A stretch of 52,040 nt of DNA from Sideroxydans sp. (GCA_027310725.1 DAIDAG010000074.1:1-52040), one strand, 5' to 3'. Positions 35,042 through 45,393 are shown, counted from the stretch's first letter. Numbers and translations are program-made. The notes: a model not told the origin generated them from the letters alone.

Positions 35042-36550
35042 TTACTCCGACAACGGTCGAGGCTTCGATATCCCAAATCCCTGCGCATAATCGATGCCGA
35101 CTTCCCGCAGTTTGGCGATCGTTTCTTCATTCTCAACCAATTCGGCGATCGTTTTTACGCCGATCAATTTAGCCACCCGGTTGATGGCCGTTATCTTCGC
35201 AAGCTCCACAGGGTCCCGAAGTATGTTGAAGACGATGTTGCCGTCGATCTTCAAAAACTCCACGCGGAAGCCCCGGATCAGGTCGAACGAGATTTTGTCG
35301 TGGCCGAAGCCGCTGATCGCCAGTAGAGAGCCGCATTGCCTGATCCGTTGCGCGAATTCGGCAACAACAGCAGGCCGCGAGGTGAGCTCCGAATTCGGGA
35401 TCTCGAAGCACAGGACGGCACCCGGGACGCCGTACTCCATCAGCGTCAATTGCAGGAATTCTGGGAAACTGGGGTCGCCTATCGTGGCGTCAGACAAATT
35501 GATGAAGTACACCGAGTCCTTCCGGCTTCCATCCAGAGCATGCTGATGGGAGACCCATTCCGCCACGTGTTGCACTACCCATCGATCCAGATGCGGCATG
35601 AGGCCATACTTCTCGGCGAGCGGAAAAAACGCCCCGGGCGGCATCATGCCTTCCTCTTCCTCGATCAATCGGACCAGGATCTCGTAATGCCCGGCTTCGC
35701 CGGAACCCGCCGTCAGCGGAGTGATGAGCTGGCAGTACAAACTGAAATCGCCTTTCTCGATCGCAGCCTTGATGTTGATGACGTCCGTATGGCCGGAAAT
35801 CTGCTCGGAGAACGATTCGACGAAGGTATCCTGATTCGACGCGCCATCGGGAGCAATCGCATCGGAGCCAAGTCCGGCTTTTTTCAACTCCGCATCGGCC
35901 GGCTTCTGCAGGTCGCCGCGAGAGGTGATGTCATCGATCAGCATAAAGAACCCGTTTACCTTGCCCTTCTCGCCAAACTGGGGGATATGCTCGACGCGTA
36001 GCCGGTAGACTGCGCCGTCCGGCATCTTCTGCGTCCGCTCGTACTGCACCTGGTGCCCATCCAGGGACTGCCGGACTGGGGCCGCCGTTTCCTGGTGGAC
36101 ACCGGAACCAAGGATTTTTCGTATGTGCTGGCCATGGATCTGATCCGGTCGCAGGTGCAACCATTCCGAAAATGCCCGGTTGTGATACTGGCACTGACCC
36201 TCCGTGTCGAAGAGCGCGACCATGACCGGCAAGACCTCGTCGATCAGCTGCAACCGGGGATTGACGGTGGATATCGTCTCTTCGGCCCTTTTGCGGCGCT
36301 GGGTCTCTTGTTCAAGCTTGTCTTTTACCGCGGACAACTGTGCGGTGCGTCTGGCGACAACCCATTCCACATGAGACACGCGGGTTGCTTCGGCAAGGAT
36401 CGCAGCCACAAGAACCCCGCCCAGAAAGGTGATCCATTGCAGGCCGATCCCGGTAAAGTAAATCGCAAAAACGAGCGCGGCCGCAGTGGCAATGACAGCC
36501 AGGGCAGAGAAGAAGGGGCGAACGGTACGAAAGACAATGCGGAATTTCAT
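35042..36550 (-). CDS. membrane PAS-EAL protein with degenerate EAL domain
   Basis: A 502-residue protein. Two transmembrane helices lie in residues 12-55, followed by a coiled coil (about 65-95, AQLSAVKDKLEQETQRRKRA), a PAS domain (about 100-215) and an EAL domain (about 258-500). The EAL core reads YEILVRL (Glu290), FINLSD (Asn351), CFEIPN (Glu383), Lys434 and Glu470. However, the metal-binding Asp pair of the usual DDFG is Ser413-Gly414 (AISGFG). It is probably not a phosphodiesterase but could bind c-di-GMP or a protein partner. There is no GGDEF domain. Confidence 0.85.
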   Translation of the reverse strand: MKFRIVFRTVRPFFSALAVIATAAALVFAIYFTGIGLQWITFLGGVLVAAILAEATRVSHVEWVVARRTAQLSAVKDKLEQETQRRKRAEETISTVNPRLQLIDEVLPVMVALFDTEGQCQYHNRAFSEWLHLRPDQIHGQHIRKILGSGVHQETAAPVRQSLDGHQVQYERTQKMPDGAVYRLRVEHIPQFGEKGKVNGFFMLIDDITSRGDLQKPADAELKKAGLGSDAIAPDGASNQDTFVESFSEQISGHTDVINIKAAIEKGDFSLYCQLITPLTAGSGEAGHYEILVRLIEEEEGMMPPGAFFPLAEKYGLMPHLDRWVVQHVAEWVSHQHALDGSRKDSVYFINLSDATIGDPSFPEFLQLTLMEYGVPGAVLCFEIPNSELTSRPAVVAEFAQRIRQCGSLLAISGFGHDKISFDLIRGFRVEFLKIDGNIVFNILRDPVELAKITAINRVAKLIGVKTIAELVENEETIAKLREVGIDYAQGFGISKPRPLSE

Positions 36551-36813
36551 TTCCCACTCCCACGGTTCTGCATGTAGGTCCAGAGTCGGTAGGCGCCGTG
36601 CATTCCGGCCCGTGTCCAGTTTATCCCCGAACAGTGACAGTTGTGTGCAGTTCTCTGGCCCGGATAGTCAAAGTGGCGATCCTGCACGACTGGTCGTTTT
36701 CTTGATGTCTCGATATCCGTCGTAACGGCGATTCAAGGAAAAATAGAATCGGTCCTATGCATGACATGAGAGGTTCGCTGAATATTCCCGCCTCTCTGCA
36801 GTGCGGCGGTACG

Positions 36814-37782
36814 TTAAAACTCGATGGAAGGCCGGAACACCAGTGTCGTCACATTAGTGCGCAAGTTCCGGAGCGGGCCGGAATATTCGTTCGGGCTGGT
36901 CCATACGAAACCGACATCCAGTGTCGGTGCGTAACCCCACTGGGGCATCGGAACCTTCTTTCCGGCAATCAGCTCAAGACGAACCATTTCCCCGCCGGTT
37001 TGCAGGAAGTACATGCGCATATCGTAATTGGCGTTCTCCAGCCATTCGAGAAACGAATATCGCAGATCAAGATTGCTCCGGTGCAGGCTCACATAAGTCA
37101 CGTCATTGACAGCCTTGTTGGTGTTGTAACGTGCTCCCACGCGAAAACTCCAGGACAGTTTTTCGTCCGGGTAATCGAGCTGGCCCTTGATCTTCCACTC
37201 GACCTCATACCAATCGTCCGGGATGAGCACGTTGTCCTTGATGTGCTTGTTGCCTGCGCTGAACAGATAGCCGGTGTAGCCATAGTTGTTTCCCTCGCGC
37301 TGTTCTTTCGGGCGGTTCAGTTTTGCAACGTTGCCGAAGAAGGCAGATACCGCCCAGGGCTCCTGGAAGTCGGGTGTGGCGGATTCCAGCAAGTTGATGC
37401 CGGTGTTGCCGATCTCGGCTTGCCGGTAGAGTGACGGCGAGTGTGATTTGACAGCCGTACCCAGCGAAGCCAGCGGGTACACGCTGGCCTCCAGCACCAT
37501 GTAGCGCGGTATGAGCGAACCTTGAATAAGCTTGCTGTAGATCTCCGACTCGTTGTCCGAGGTGATGACGGGGATGGGCTTGTCGGTGAGGGGGACGTTG
37601 TAGTCGATGTCGGTATATTTGGCGGAGGCTTCCAATACCAGCTCCGACTTGCTTACCGCCTCGGCTGCGGCTTTGCCCGAGATGTCTTCTTTGGGAGCGA
37701 CTTCAGCAGCAGGTGCGATCGACGTGTACAGGCAAAATGCGGCGGCGCAAATGAGATGAAGATGATCCGGAAAAGAGGGCAT
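36814..37782 (-). CDS. exported outer-membrane-like protein of unknown function
   Basis: A 322-residue protein with a signal peptide (HLICAAAFCLYTSIAPAAE). The mature part has beta-strand pattern with many aromatic residues (WAVSAFFGNVAKLNRPKE, LSWSFRVGARYNTNKAV, DLRYSFLEWLENANYDMRMY, MPQWGYAPTLDVGFVW) and ends VFRPSIEF with C-terminal Phe. This fits an outer-membrane barrel, but I recognise no family. It is divergent from the WbuC-like gene and separated by 263 bases from the EAL gene upstream on the same strand. Confidence 0.65.
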   Translation of the reverse strand: MPSFPDHLHLICAAAFCLYTSIAPAAEVAPKEDISGKAAAEAVSKSELVLEASAKYTDIDYNVPLTDKPIPVITSDNESEIYSKLIQGSLIPRYMVLEASVYPLASLGTAVKSHSPSLYRQAEIGNTGINLLESATPDFQEPWAVSAFFGNVAKLNRPKEQREGNNYGYTGYLFSAGNKHIKDNVLIPDDWYEVEWKIKGQLDYPDEKLSWSFRVGARYNTNKAVNDVTYVSLHRSNLDLRYSFLEWLENANYDMRMYFLQTGGEMVRLELIAGKKVPMPQWGYAPTLDVGFVWTSPNEYSGPLRNLRTNVTTLVFRPSIEF

Positions 37783-37852
37783 GGGGGGATTCTATCTGTT
37801 GTGGCCTGCCGATAAAAGCATGAGAGAATTCACTTTTATCAGGAGGACTATT

Positions 37853-38314
37853 TTGAAGAAACTCACTTTTGCCGATCTGGCCAGGCTGAGCCGGGACGCC
37901 CGACAATCGCCGCGTCTGCGTGCCAACTCCAACCTGCACCGGGAGCTGAGCGATCCCATCCAGCGCCTCGCCATCGCCATGGAGCCGGACACGCTGATCA
38001 TGCCGCATCGTCATCCGCATACCTGGGAAGTGCTGACCGCCTTGCGCGGGCGTTTCACCGTTCTGGTGTTCAACGATGCGGGCAGGGTCACCGAGCGCGC
38101 GGAGCTGGGCGAAGATACCGGCGTGGTGGAGATACCCTCGGGTGCCTGGCATGCCGTGCTTTCGCGAGATGCGGATGCCGTGATCTTCGAGGTGAAGCAC
38201 GGCCCTTACGCGCCGATTGCCGAGGCCGATGTTGCCGCCTGGAGCAAGGGGCGTGCCGCCGCAGACTTGAATGCGTGGTACGCCCTGGCCCAGGTCGGCG
38301 ACGAGATCGCCTGA
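37853..38314 (+). CDS. WbuC-family cupin metalloprotein
   Basis: A 153-residue cupin. The metal-binding segment MPHRHPHTWEVLTALRGRF (about residue 50) supplies the His residues and Glu of the cupin fold, and IPSGAWHAVLSRD gives the second motif. The N-terminal ARQSPRLRANSNLHRELSDP matches the WbuC family, first seen in O-antigen (fucosamine) clusters but also common as a solitary gene. I chose the TTG at 37853 because AGGAGG lies exactly 6 bases before it; the upstream frame to 37781 runs over the divergent gene. It converges with prpE. Confidence 0.8.
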   Translation: MKKLTFADLARLSRDARQSPRLRANSNLHRELSDPIQRLAIAMEPDTLIMPHRHPHTWEVLTALRGRFTVLVFNDAGRVTERAELGEDTGVVEIPSGAWHAVLSRDADAVIFEVKHGPYAPIAEADVAAWSKGRAAADLNAWYALAQVGDEIA

Positions 38315-38330
38315 CGGCGGATCAGCCTGC

Positions 38331-40220
38331 TTAAGCCACGAACTGCTTGCTGCGCAGCGTGTCGATGATCTCCGGTATCACACCCGAATCGTCGATGGTC
38401 GAAGGCACAGTGTATGCCTTGCCGTTGACGATATTGCACAGGGTCTTGCGCAGTGTCTTGCCGGAGCGCGTCTTGGGCAGACGGGCAAGGACGACCGTGT
38501 CCTTGTAGCAGGTGATTGCGCCGATGGCTTCGCGCACGCGTGTCACCAGTTCCTTTTGCAGCACGGCTTCATCCATCGTCACACCCGATTTGAGCACTAC
38601 CAGCCCCATTGGCACCTGTCCCTTGAGATCGTCGTCTCGCGCGATGACAGCGCATTCCGCCACTGCCGGGTGGGTGGCGATCACTTCCTCGATCTCGCCG
38701 GTGGAGAGGCGGTGTCCGGCGACATTGATCACGTCGTCCACGCGACCCATCACGAACACATAGCCGTCGGCGTCGACGTAACCGCCATCACCGGTGGCGT
38801 AATAGCCGTGGAACATGCTCAGGTAGCCGTCGCGGAATTTGTTGTCGTCGCCCCATACGCGGTTCAGGCAGGAGGGCGGCAGCGGCAGCTTGAGGGCGAT
38901 GTAGCCCTGTGTGCCGCGTTCCACTTCGTGCCCGTTCTCATCCAGTATCTGGATGTTGAAACCGGGCACCGGCATGGTGGATGAACCCGACTTGACCGGC
39001 ATCGGCTCTACACCGCGCAGGTTGGCGGTGATCGCCCAGCCGGTCTCGGTCTGCCACCAGTGGTCGATGACCGGCTTGCCGCTGACTTCCGTGAGCCAGG
39101 CTTCGGTCGGCGGGTCGAGGCGCTCACCGGCGGAGAAGATGGTCAGCAGTTTGCTCAAGTCGTAGGGCTTCATCAGCAAGGCCTGCGGGTCTTCCTTCTT
39201 CACGGCACGGAACGCGGTCGGCGCAGTGAACAAGGCCTTCACGCCGTATTCGGAACAGACGCGCCACAACGCACCGGCATCCGGCGTCATGATCGGCTTG
39301 CCTTCGTACACGACCGTGGTGCAGCCGTGCAACAGCGGGCCGTACACGATGTAAGAGTGGCCGACCACCCAGCCCACATCGGACGAGGCCCAGAACACTT
39401 CGCCCGGCTTCATGTCGTAGATCGCGCTCATGCTGTATTTCAGCGCCACGGCGTGTCCGCCGTTCTCGCGCACCACACCCTTGGGTTTGCCCGTGGTGCC
39501 TGAGGTATAGAGGATATACAGCGGGTCGCTGCCCTTGACCGGCGTGCAGCCGACCGGTTTTGCTTTGGCCAGCAACGACGTCCACTCGTGATCGCGCCCG
39601 GGTGTCAGGGCAGCGACCGCCTGCGGACGCTGGAAGATGACGCAGCATTCCGGCTTGTGCTTCGCCAATTCGAACGCTTTGTCGATTAGCGGTTTGTATT
39701 CGATGATGCGTTTGACCTCGATGCCGCAGGAGGCGGTGAGGATGACCTTCGGTTTTGCGTCGTCGATTCGCAACGCCAGTTCCGGCGGTGCGAATCCGCC
39801 GAACACGACGGAGTGGATTGCACCCAGACGTGCAACCGCCAGCATGCTGATGACCGCTTCCGGGATCATCGGCATGTAGATGATGACGCGGTCGCCTTTC
39901 ACCACACCCAGGTCGGCCAGCATGCCGGCGGTGCGCGCCACCGCATCGGTCAGTTCGGCGTAGGTGTACTTCGCCTTGGTATTGGTGACGGGAGAGTCGA
40001 ATATGAGCGCCAGCTGATCGCCGCGCCCGCTCTTCACGTGATGGTCCAGCGCCATGTAGGATGTGTTCATTTCCCCGTCAGCGAACCAGTAGCCGACGCC
40101 TTCTTCATTGCGCGTCAGGATCTGCTGCGGAAACTTGAACCATTCCAGATCCTCGGCCTGCTTGCGCCAGAAGCCTTCCGGATCCTTCATCGAACGTTGG
40201 TATTCGGCTTGGTAACTCAT
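38331..40220 (-). CDS. prpE: propionyl-CoA synthetase
   Basis: Activates propionate with ATP and CoA via propionyl-adenylate, in the cytoplasm. AMP-forming family motifs: YTSGTTGKPKGVVRENGG (P-loop, about residue 240), WWQTETGW, YYATGDGGYVD, and the acylation-site lysine in PKTRSGKTLRKTL near the C-terminus. The 629-residue length and the sequence WASSDVGWVVGHSYIVYG place it with PrpE rather than Acs, though acetate use cannot be excluded. It has a strong GGAGG site and is the last gene of the methylcitrate operon, 63 bases after prpF. Confidence 0.9.
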   Translation of the reverse strand: MSYQAEYQRSMKDPEGFWRKQAEDLEWFKFPQQILTRNEEGVGYWFADGEMNTSYMALDHHVKSGRGDQLALIFDSPVTNTKAKYTYAELTDAVARTAGMLADLGVVKGDRVIIYMPMIPEAVISMLAVARLGAIHSVVFGGFAPPELALRIDDAKPKVILTASCGIEVKRIIEYKPLIDKAFELAKHKPECCVIFQRPQAVAALTPGRDHEWTSLLAKAKPVGCTPVKGSDPLYILYTSGTTGKPKGVVRENGGHAVALKYSMSAIYDMKPGEVFWASSDVGWVVGHSYIVYGPLLHGCTTVVYEGKPIMTPDAGALWRVCSEYGVKALFTAPTAFRAVKKEDPQALLMKPYDLSKLLTIFSAGERLDPPTEAWLTEVSGKPVIDHWWQTETGWAITANLRGVEPMPVKSGSSTMPVPGFNIQILDENGHEVERGTQGYIALKLPLPPSCLNRVWGDDNKFRDGYLSMFHGYYATGDGGYVDADGYVFVMGRVDDVINVAGHRLSTGEIEEVIATHPAVAECAVIARDDDLKGQVPMGLVVLKSGVTMDEAVLQKELVTRVREAIGAITCYKDTVVLARLPKTRSGKTLRKTLCNIVNGKAYTVPSTIDDSGVIPEIIDTLRSKQFVA

Positions 40221-40283
40221 CTCGATTCCTCCCTGATGGTGCAGCCCATGCGGGCTAACAAAGTTTTTTGGTTAAAACGATTC

Positions 40284-41474
40284 TCAAATGCTGTCTCCGG
40301 GAATACGTACCCAGCCTTCCATCAGCACGCGTGCGCTACGGCTCATGGTGACTTTCTCGACTTTCCAGTCGCCACCGTTCTTGCTGGCGGCTGCACCGAC
40401 TCTCAAGGTGCCGGAGGGATGTCCGAACTTCACCACATTGCGTTCACCACCGCCCGCGGCAAGATTCACCAGCGTGCCGGGGATCGCTGCTGCCGTGCCG
40501 ATGGCAACCGCTGCCGTGCCCATCATGGCATGGTGCAGTTTGCCCATCGACAGGGCGCGCACCAGCAGATCGACTTCAGAAGCGCGGATGGTCTTGCCGC
40601 TGGATGCTTTGTAGTCGACCGGGGGCGCAACAAAAGCGACCTTCGGGGTATGTTGGCGGGTTGCAGCTTCTTCCGGAGTCTTGATCAAGCCCATGCGCAA
40701 TGCGCCAGCCACGCGGATCTTCTCGAAACGCGCCAGCGCGGCCGGGTCGGTATTGATGGCTTCTCGCAATTCGGTGCCGGTGTAACCGATATCCGCCGCA
40801 TTCACAAACACGGTCGGGATACCGGCGGTGATCATGGTGGCCTTGAAGGTGCCGACACCAGGCACTTCCAGATCGTCGACCAGATTGCCGGTCGGGAACA
40901 GGCTGCCACCTTCTTCACTGTCGTCGGACGGATCCATGAACTCCAGAACGATCTCCGCTGCCGGGAAGGTCACGCCATCCAGCTCGAAATCGCCGGTCTC
41001 CTGTACCTGACCGTTGCTGACCGGCACATGGGCGATGATGGTCTTGCTGATGTTGGCCTGCCAGATGCGCACGGTGCAGACACCATCCTGCGCAAGACGT
41101 GCGGCATCGATATATCCGGCATGGATCGCGAAAGCCCCCGCACCTGTGGACAGGTTGCCGCAGTTGCCGCTCCAGTCGACGAAGTCTTTATCGATGGAGA
41201 TCTGGCCGTAGAGGTAATCCACGTCATGGCCGGGGCGTGAGCTTTTCGACAGGATCACGCACTTGCTGGTGCTGGAGGTCGCGCCCCCCATGCCATCGAT
41301 CTGCGCGGCATAGGGGTCGGGGCTGCCGATCACGCGCTGGAACAGCCGGTCACGCGCCTTGCCCGGAACCTGTGCGGCCTTCGGCAGGTCTTCCAGTCGG
41401 AAGAACACCCCCTTGGAGGTGCCGCCACGCATATAGGTAGCGGGGATTCTGATTTGCGGGGCTTGAGCCATCAT
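40284..41474 (-). CDS. prpF: 2-methylaconitate cis-trans isomerase
   Basis: Isomerises the AcnD product so that 2-methylisocitrate can be made; AcnD and PrpF together replace PrpD. The N-terminal IRIPATYMRGGTSKGVFF is the PrpF signature, with GNCGNLSTGAGAFAI and PSGTLRVGA as further blocks of the diaminopimelate-epimerase-like fold. The 396-residue length is typical. The first ATG of an ATGATG pair (41474) overlaps the acnD stop and has AGGAG close by, so translation is probably coupled. Confidence 0.95.
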   Translation of the reverse strand: MMAQAPQIRIPATYMRGGTSKGVFFRLEDLPKAAQVPGKARDRLFQRVIGSPDPYAAQIDGMGGATSSTSKCVILSKSSRPGHDVDYLYGQISIDKDFVDWSGNCGNLSTGAGAFAIHAGYIDAARLAQDGVCTVRIWQANISKTIIAHVPVSNGQVQETGDFELDGVTFPAAEIVLEFMDPSDDSEEGGSLFPTGNLVDDLEVPGVGTFKATMITAGIPTVFVNAADIGYTGTELREAINTDPAALARFEKIRVAGALRMGLIKTPEEAATRQHTPKVAFVAPPVDYKASSGKTIRASEVDLLVRALSMGKLHHAMMGTAAVAIGTAAAIPGTLVNLAAGGGERNVVKFGHPSGTLRVGAAASKNGGDWKVEKVTMSRSARVLMEGWVRIPGDSI

Positions 41475-44092
41475 GCTGCTCCTTCGAGGAAGTCCTGTGC
41501 AAAGCGTTGCAATACACCGCCCGCATTGTAGACACGTACTTCGGCAGCGGTATCCAGACGGCAGGTGACAGGTATGCGCACCGTTTCGCCATTCTTGCGG
41601 TGCATGATCACGGTCAGGTTGGCGCGTGGTGTGATGTTGCCTTCCACGTCATAGGTCTCGGTACCGTCGATGGCGTAGGTCTTGCGGGTATCGCCCGCCT
41701 TGAACTCCAGCGGCAGCACGCCCATGCCGACCAGATTGGTACGGTGGATGCGCTCGAAACCTTCCGCGACGATGGCCTCCACACCGGCCAGACGCACGCC
41801 TTTGGCTGCCCAGTCGCGCGAAGACCCCTGGCCGTAGTCGGCGCCGGCCACAATGATCAGGTTCTGCTTGCGACCCATGTAGGTCTCGATGGCTTCCCAC
41901 ATACGCATGACCTTGCCGTCCGGCTCGACGCGGGCGAGGGAACCCTTTTTGACTTGACCATCGACCACTGCCATTTCGTTGACCAGTTGCGGATTGGCGA
42001 ACGTGGCGCGTTGCGCGGTCAGGTGGTCACCGCGGTGCGTCGCATAGGAGTTGAAGTCCTCTTCCGGCAGGCCCATCTTCGCCAGGTACTCACCGGCAGC
42101 AGAGTCGGCCAGGATCGCGTTGGAGGGCGACAGGTGGTCGGTGGTGATGTTGTCCGGCAGTACTGCAAGCGGACGCATCCCTTTCATGGTGCGTTCGCCG
42201 GCCAGCGCGCCTTCCCAATACGGCGGACGACGGATGTAGGTGGACTGCGGACGCCAGTCGTACAACGGGCTTTTCGCCGCTTCAATCACGCCCAGGTCGA
42301 ACATCGGGAGATAGACCTGCTTGAACTGTTCCGGCTTCACGCAAGCTGCAACGACGGCGTCGATCTCCTCGTCGGAAGGCCAGATGTCTTTCAGCGTCAC
42401 CGGCTTGCCGGACTTGTCGGTGCCCAGCACATCCTGCTCGATGTCGAAGCGCACCGTACCGGCAATCGCGTAAGCGACCACCAGCGGCGGCGAAGCCAGG
42501 AAGGCCTGCTTCGCATACGGGTGGATACGACCGTCGAAGTTGCGGTTGCCGGACAGCACGGCGGTGGCGTACAGGTCGCGGTCTATGATCTCCTGCTGGA
42601 TCTTGGGATCGAGCGCGCCGGACATGCCGTTACAGGTGGTGCAGGCGAAGCCGACGATGCCGAAGCCCAGTTTCTCCAACTCCGACAGCAGGCCAGCTTC
42701 TTTCAGGTACAGCTCGGCAACTTTGGAGCCGGGTGCAAAAGAAGTCTTGACCCAGGGCTTGCGGAGCAGCCCCAGTGCGTTGGCTTTCTTGGCCAGCAGC
42801 GCCGCTGCCACCACGTTGCGCGGGTTGGAGGTGTTGGTGCAGGAAGTGATGGCGGCGATGATGACGGCACCATCCGGCATCAGACCTTGCGCTTCTTCCG
42901 CCTTGCCTGCTGCCAGCTTGGCTTCGTTGGCAATGCCGCGCTCATGCAGGGCAGATGTCGGCAGACGACGGTGCGGATTGGACGGACCCGCCATGTTGCG
43001 CACCACGCTGGACAGATCGAATTCCAGCACGCGCTCGTAATCGGCGGCAACCATCTGATCCGCCCACAGGCCGGTGGTCCTGGCGTAGTTCTCCACGAGG
43101 GCAACCTGCTCGGGTTCGCGGCCGGTCAGTTTCAGATAGGTGATGGTTTGCGCGTCGATGTAGAACATCGCCGCCGTCGCGCCGTATTCCGGGCACATAT
43201 TGGATATGGTCGCGCGGTCGCCGATGGTGAGGCTGTCCGCGCCTGCGCCGAAGAATTCGACCCAGGCGCCGACCACCTTTTCCCGGCGCAGGAACTCGGT
43301 CAGGGCCAGCACGATGTCGGTAGCCGTGATGCCGGGCTGGCGCTTGCCAACCAGTTTGACGCCGACGATATCCGGCAGGCGCATCATGGAAGGGAGGCCC
43401 AGCATGACGGTTTCGGCTTCCAGACCGCCGACGCCGATGGCGATCACGCCCAGTGAGTCGACGTGCGGGGTGTGGGAGTCGGTCCCCACGCAGGTATCGG
43501 GGAAGGCAACGCGATTTCCGTTTTTATCCGGGCGCACCTGGATCACCGGCGACATCTTCTCCAGATTGATCTGGTGCATGATCCCGTTACCGGCCGGGAT
43601 CACGTCAACGTTCTTGAATGCAGTCTTGGTCCATTCGATGAAGTGGAAGCGGTCTTCGTTGCGACGGTCTTCGATCTCGCGGTTCTTGCGGAATGCATCC
43701 TTGTCGAAACCGGCAGCTTCCACGGCCAGCGAATGGTCGACGATCAGCTGGGTCGGCACCACCGGGTTGACCAATGAAGGGTCACCGCCCTGGTCGGCGA
43801 TCGCGTCACGCAGACCGGCGAGGTCTACCAAGGCGGTCTGTCCGAGGATATCGTGGCAAACGACACGGGCGGGATACCACGGGAAATCCAGGTCGCGTTT
43901 GCGTTCGATCAGCTGCTTCAGCGCATCGGTCAATGCTTCCGGTTCGCAGCGGCGCACCAGTTGTTCTGCCAGCACTTTGGAAGTGTAGGGCAGTTTGGCA
44001 TAAGCGCCGGGCTGGATGGCTTCGACTGCCGCCCGGGTGTCGAAGTAGTCAAGCTTGCTCCCGGCTAAAGGCTTACGGTATTGGGTATTCAT
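41471..44092 (-). CDS. acnD: Fe/S-dependent 2-methylcitrate dehydratase AcnD
   Basis: Aconitase-family enzyme that dehydrates 2-methylcitrate in the methylcitrate cycle. It begins NTQYRKPLAGSKLDYFDTRAAVE, typical of AcnD. The iron-sulfur ligands are in ITSCTNTSNP (first Cys) and FACTTCNGMSG (two Cys). The swivel domain has GADYGQGSSRDWAAKGVRLAGV. The length of 873 residues fits AcnD. I chose the ATG at 44092 with AAGGA just upstream; the frame extends further without homology. Neighbours prpC and prpF support AcnD over the TCA aconitase. Confidence 0.95.
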   Translation of the reverse strand: MNTQYRKPLAGSKLDYFDTRAAVEAIQPGAYAKLPYTSKVLAEQLVRRCEPEALTDALKQLIERKRDLDFPWYPARVVCHDILGQTALVDLAGLRDAIADQGGDPSLVNPVVPTQLIVDHSLAVEAAGFDKDAFRKNREIEDRRNEDRFHFIEWTKTAFKNVDVIPAGNGIMHQINLEKMSPVIQVRPDKNGNRVAFPDTCVGTDSHTPHVDSLGVIAIGVGGLEAETVMLGLPSMMRLPDIVGVKLVGKRQPGITATDIVLALTEFLRREKVVGAWVEFFGAGADSLTIGDRATISNMCPEYGATAAMFYIDAQTITYLKLTGREPEQVALVENYARTTGLWADQMVAADYERVLEFDLSSVVRNMAGPSNPHRRLPTSALHERGIANEAKLAAGKAEEAQGLMPDGAVIIAAITSCTNTSNPRNVVAAALLAKKANALGLLRKPWVKTSFAPGSKVAELYLKEAGLLSELEKLGFGIVGFACTTCNGMSGALDPKIQQEIIDRDLYATAVLSGNRNFDGRIHPYAKQAFLASPPLVVAYAIAGTVRFDIEQDVLGTDKSGKPVTLKDIWPSDEEIDAVVAACVKPEQFKQVYLPMFDLGVIEAAKSPLYDWRPQSTYIRRPPYWEGALAGERTMKGMRPLAVLPDNITTDHLSPSNAILADSAAGEYLAKMGLPEEDFNSYATHRGDHLTAQRATFANPQLVNEMAVVDGQVKKGSLARVEPDGKVMRMWEAIETYMGRKQNLIIVAGADYGQGSSRDWAAKGVRLAGVEAIVAEGFERIHRTNLVGMGVLPLEFKAGDTRKTYAIDGTETYDVEGNITPRANLTVIMHRKNGETVRIPVTCRLDTAAEVRVYNAGGVLQRFAQDFLEGAA

Positions 44093-44173
44093 AATGTCCT
44101 TCTGTGAGAACGTGTACGAGCTGGATGCAGGTGCTGGAAAGGGCGACCGTGGACAGGTCGCCCTTAGCATTTC

Positions 44174-45322
44174 TTAACGCTTCTCGATCGGCAACCAGGC
44201 CATGTTGTCCGGACCGACATAGTTCGCGCTCGGGCGGATGATCTTGCCGTCGGCACGTTGCTCGATCACGTGTGCGCCCCAGCCGGTGGTGCGCGAGATG
44301 ACGAACAGCGGCGTGAACATATTGGTGGGTACGCCCATCATGGCGTACGACACGGCAGAGAACCAGTCGAGGTTGGGGAACATCTTCTTGGTTTCCCACA
44401 TCACACTTTCCAGACGAGAAGCGATGTCGAACAGGCGCATGTCGCCTTTCTCTTCGGACAGTTGTTTCGCCACGCGCTTGATCACTTCATTGCGCGGGTC
44501 GGAGATGGTGTAAACCGGGTGACCGAAACCGATCACGATTTCCTTGCGTTCCACGCGGGCGCGGATGTCGGCCTCGGCCTCGTCCGCATTCTTGTAGCGG
44601 TTCTGGATGCGGAATGCTTCTTCGTTCGCGCCGCCGTGCTTCGGGCCGCGCAATGCGCCGATCGCACCGGTGATACAGGAGTACAGGTCGGAGTTGGTGC
44701 CCGCGATAACACGCGCAGTGAAGGTGGATGCATTGAATTCGTGCTCCGCATACAGGATCAGCGAAGTGTGCATTGCGCGAACCCAGGAATCCTTGGGTTT
44801 CTTGCCGTGCAACAGATGCAGGAAGTGGCCGCCGATGGTGTCGTCATCCGTTTCCACGTCGATGCGCTTGCCGCTGTTGGCGAAGTGGAACCAGTAAACC
44901 AGCATGGAACCGAAGCTGGCCATCAGGCGGTCCAGCAGCTCGCGTGTCTTGGCGGGATCATGTGCTTCGGGTTCTTGCTCAACAGTACCGAGCACAGAAC
45001 AACCGGTGCGCATCACGTCCATCGGGTGTGCATTCACGGGAATCGCTTCCAGCGCCTGCTTCACTGCAGTGGGCAAACCGCGCAGAGTCTTGAGTTTCTT
45101 CTTGTAGGCGGCCAGTTGGGCAGCGGTGGGCAAAGCTTCGTGGATCAGCAGATAGGCGATCTCTTCGAACTCGGCTGTTTCAGCGAAATCCAGGATGTCA
45201 TAACCGCGGTAGTGCAGGTCGTTGCCGGTGCGTCCGACAGTACAGATTGCCGTATTACCGGCAACGGTGCCGGAAAGGGCTACGGATTTCTTTGGCTTTG
45301 GTAATACGCTTGCTCCCGTCAT
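44174..45322 (-). CDS. prpC: 2-methylcitrate synthase
   Basis: Condenses propionyl-CoA and oxaloacetate to 2-methylcitrate. Citrate-synthase motifs: catalytic His in [39 protein letters not shown] and the Asp/Arg region [18 protein letters not shown]. The 382-residue length and sequence are of the PrpC type rather than the 430-residue GltA type. The ATG at 45322 has AAGGAG at good spacing; the longer frame to 45355 is an unneeded extension. Gene order prpB-prpC-acnD-prpF-prpE confirms the role. Confidence 0.95.
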   Translation of the reverse strand: MTGASVLPKPKKSVALSGTVAGNTAICTVGRTGNDLHYRGYDILDFAETAEFEEIAYLLIHEALPTAAQLAAYKKKLKTLRGLPTAVKQALEAIPVNAHPMDVMRTGCSVLGTVEQEPEAHDPAKTRELLDRLMASFGSMLVYWFHFANSGKRIDVETDDDTIGGHFLHLLHGKKPKDSWVRAMHTSLILYAEHEFNASTFTARVIAGTNSDLYSCITGAIGALRGPKHGGANEEAFRIQNRYKNADEAEADIRARVERKEIVIGFGHPVYTISDPRNEVIKRVAKQLSEEKGDMRLFDIASRLESVMWETKKMFPNLDWFSAVSYAMMGVPTNMFTPLFVISRTTGWGAHVIEQRADGKIIRPSANYVGPDNMAWLPIEKR

Positions 45323-45393
45323 GTTTTTCTCCTTGAAGTTGAAAATGTCCTGCATTTATTCGGCCTGGGCCTTATTTGTTTCGCTGCCGTTTC

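Noticed and set aside
41507..43456. 649-codon plus-strand open frame
   Set aside because: Antisense to acnD; no family similarity seen.
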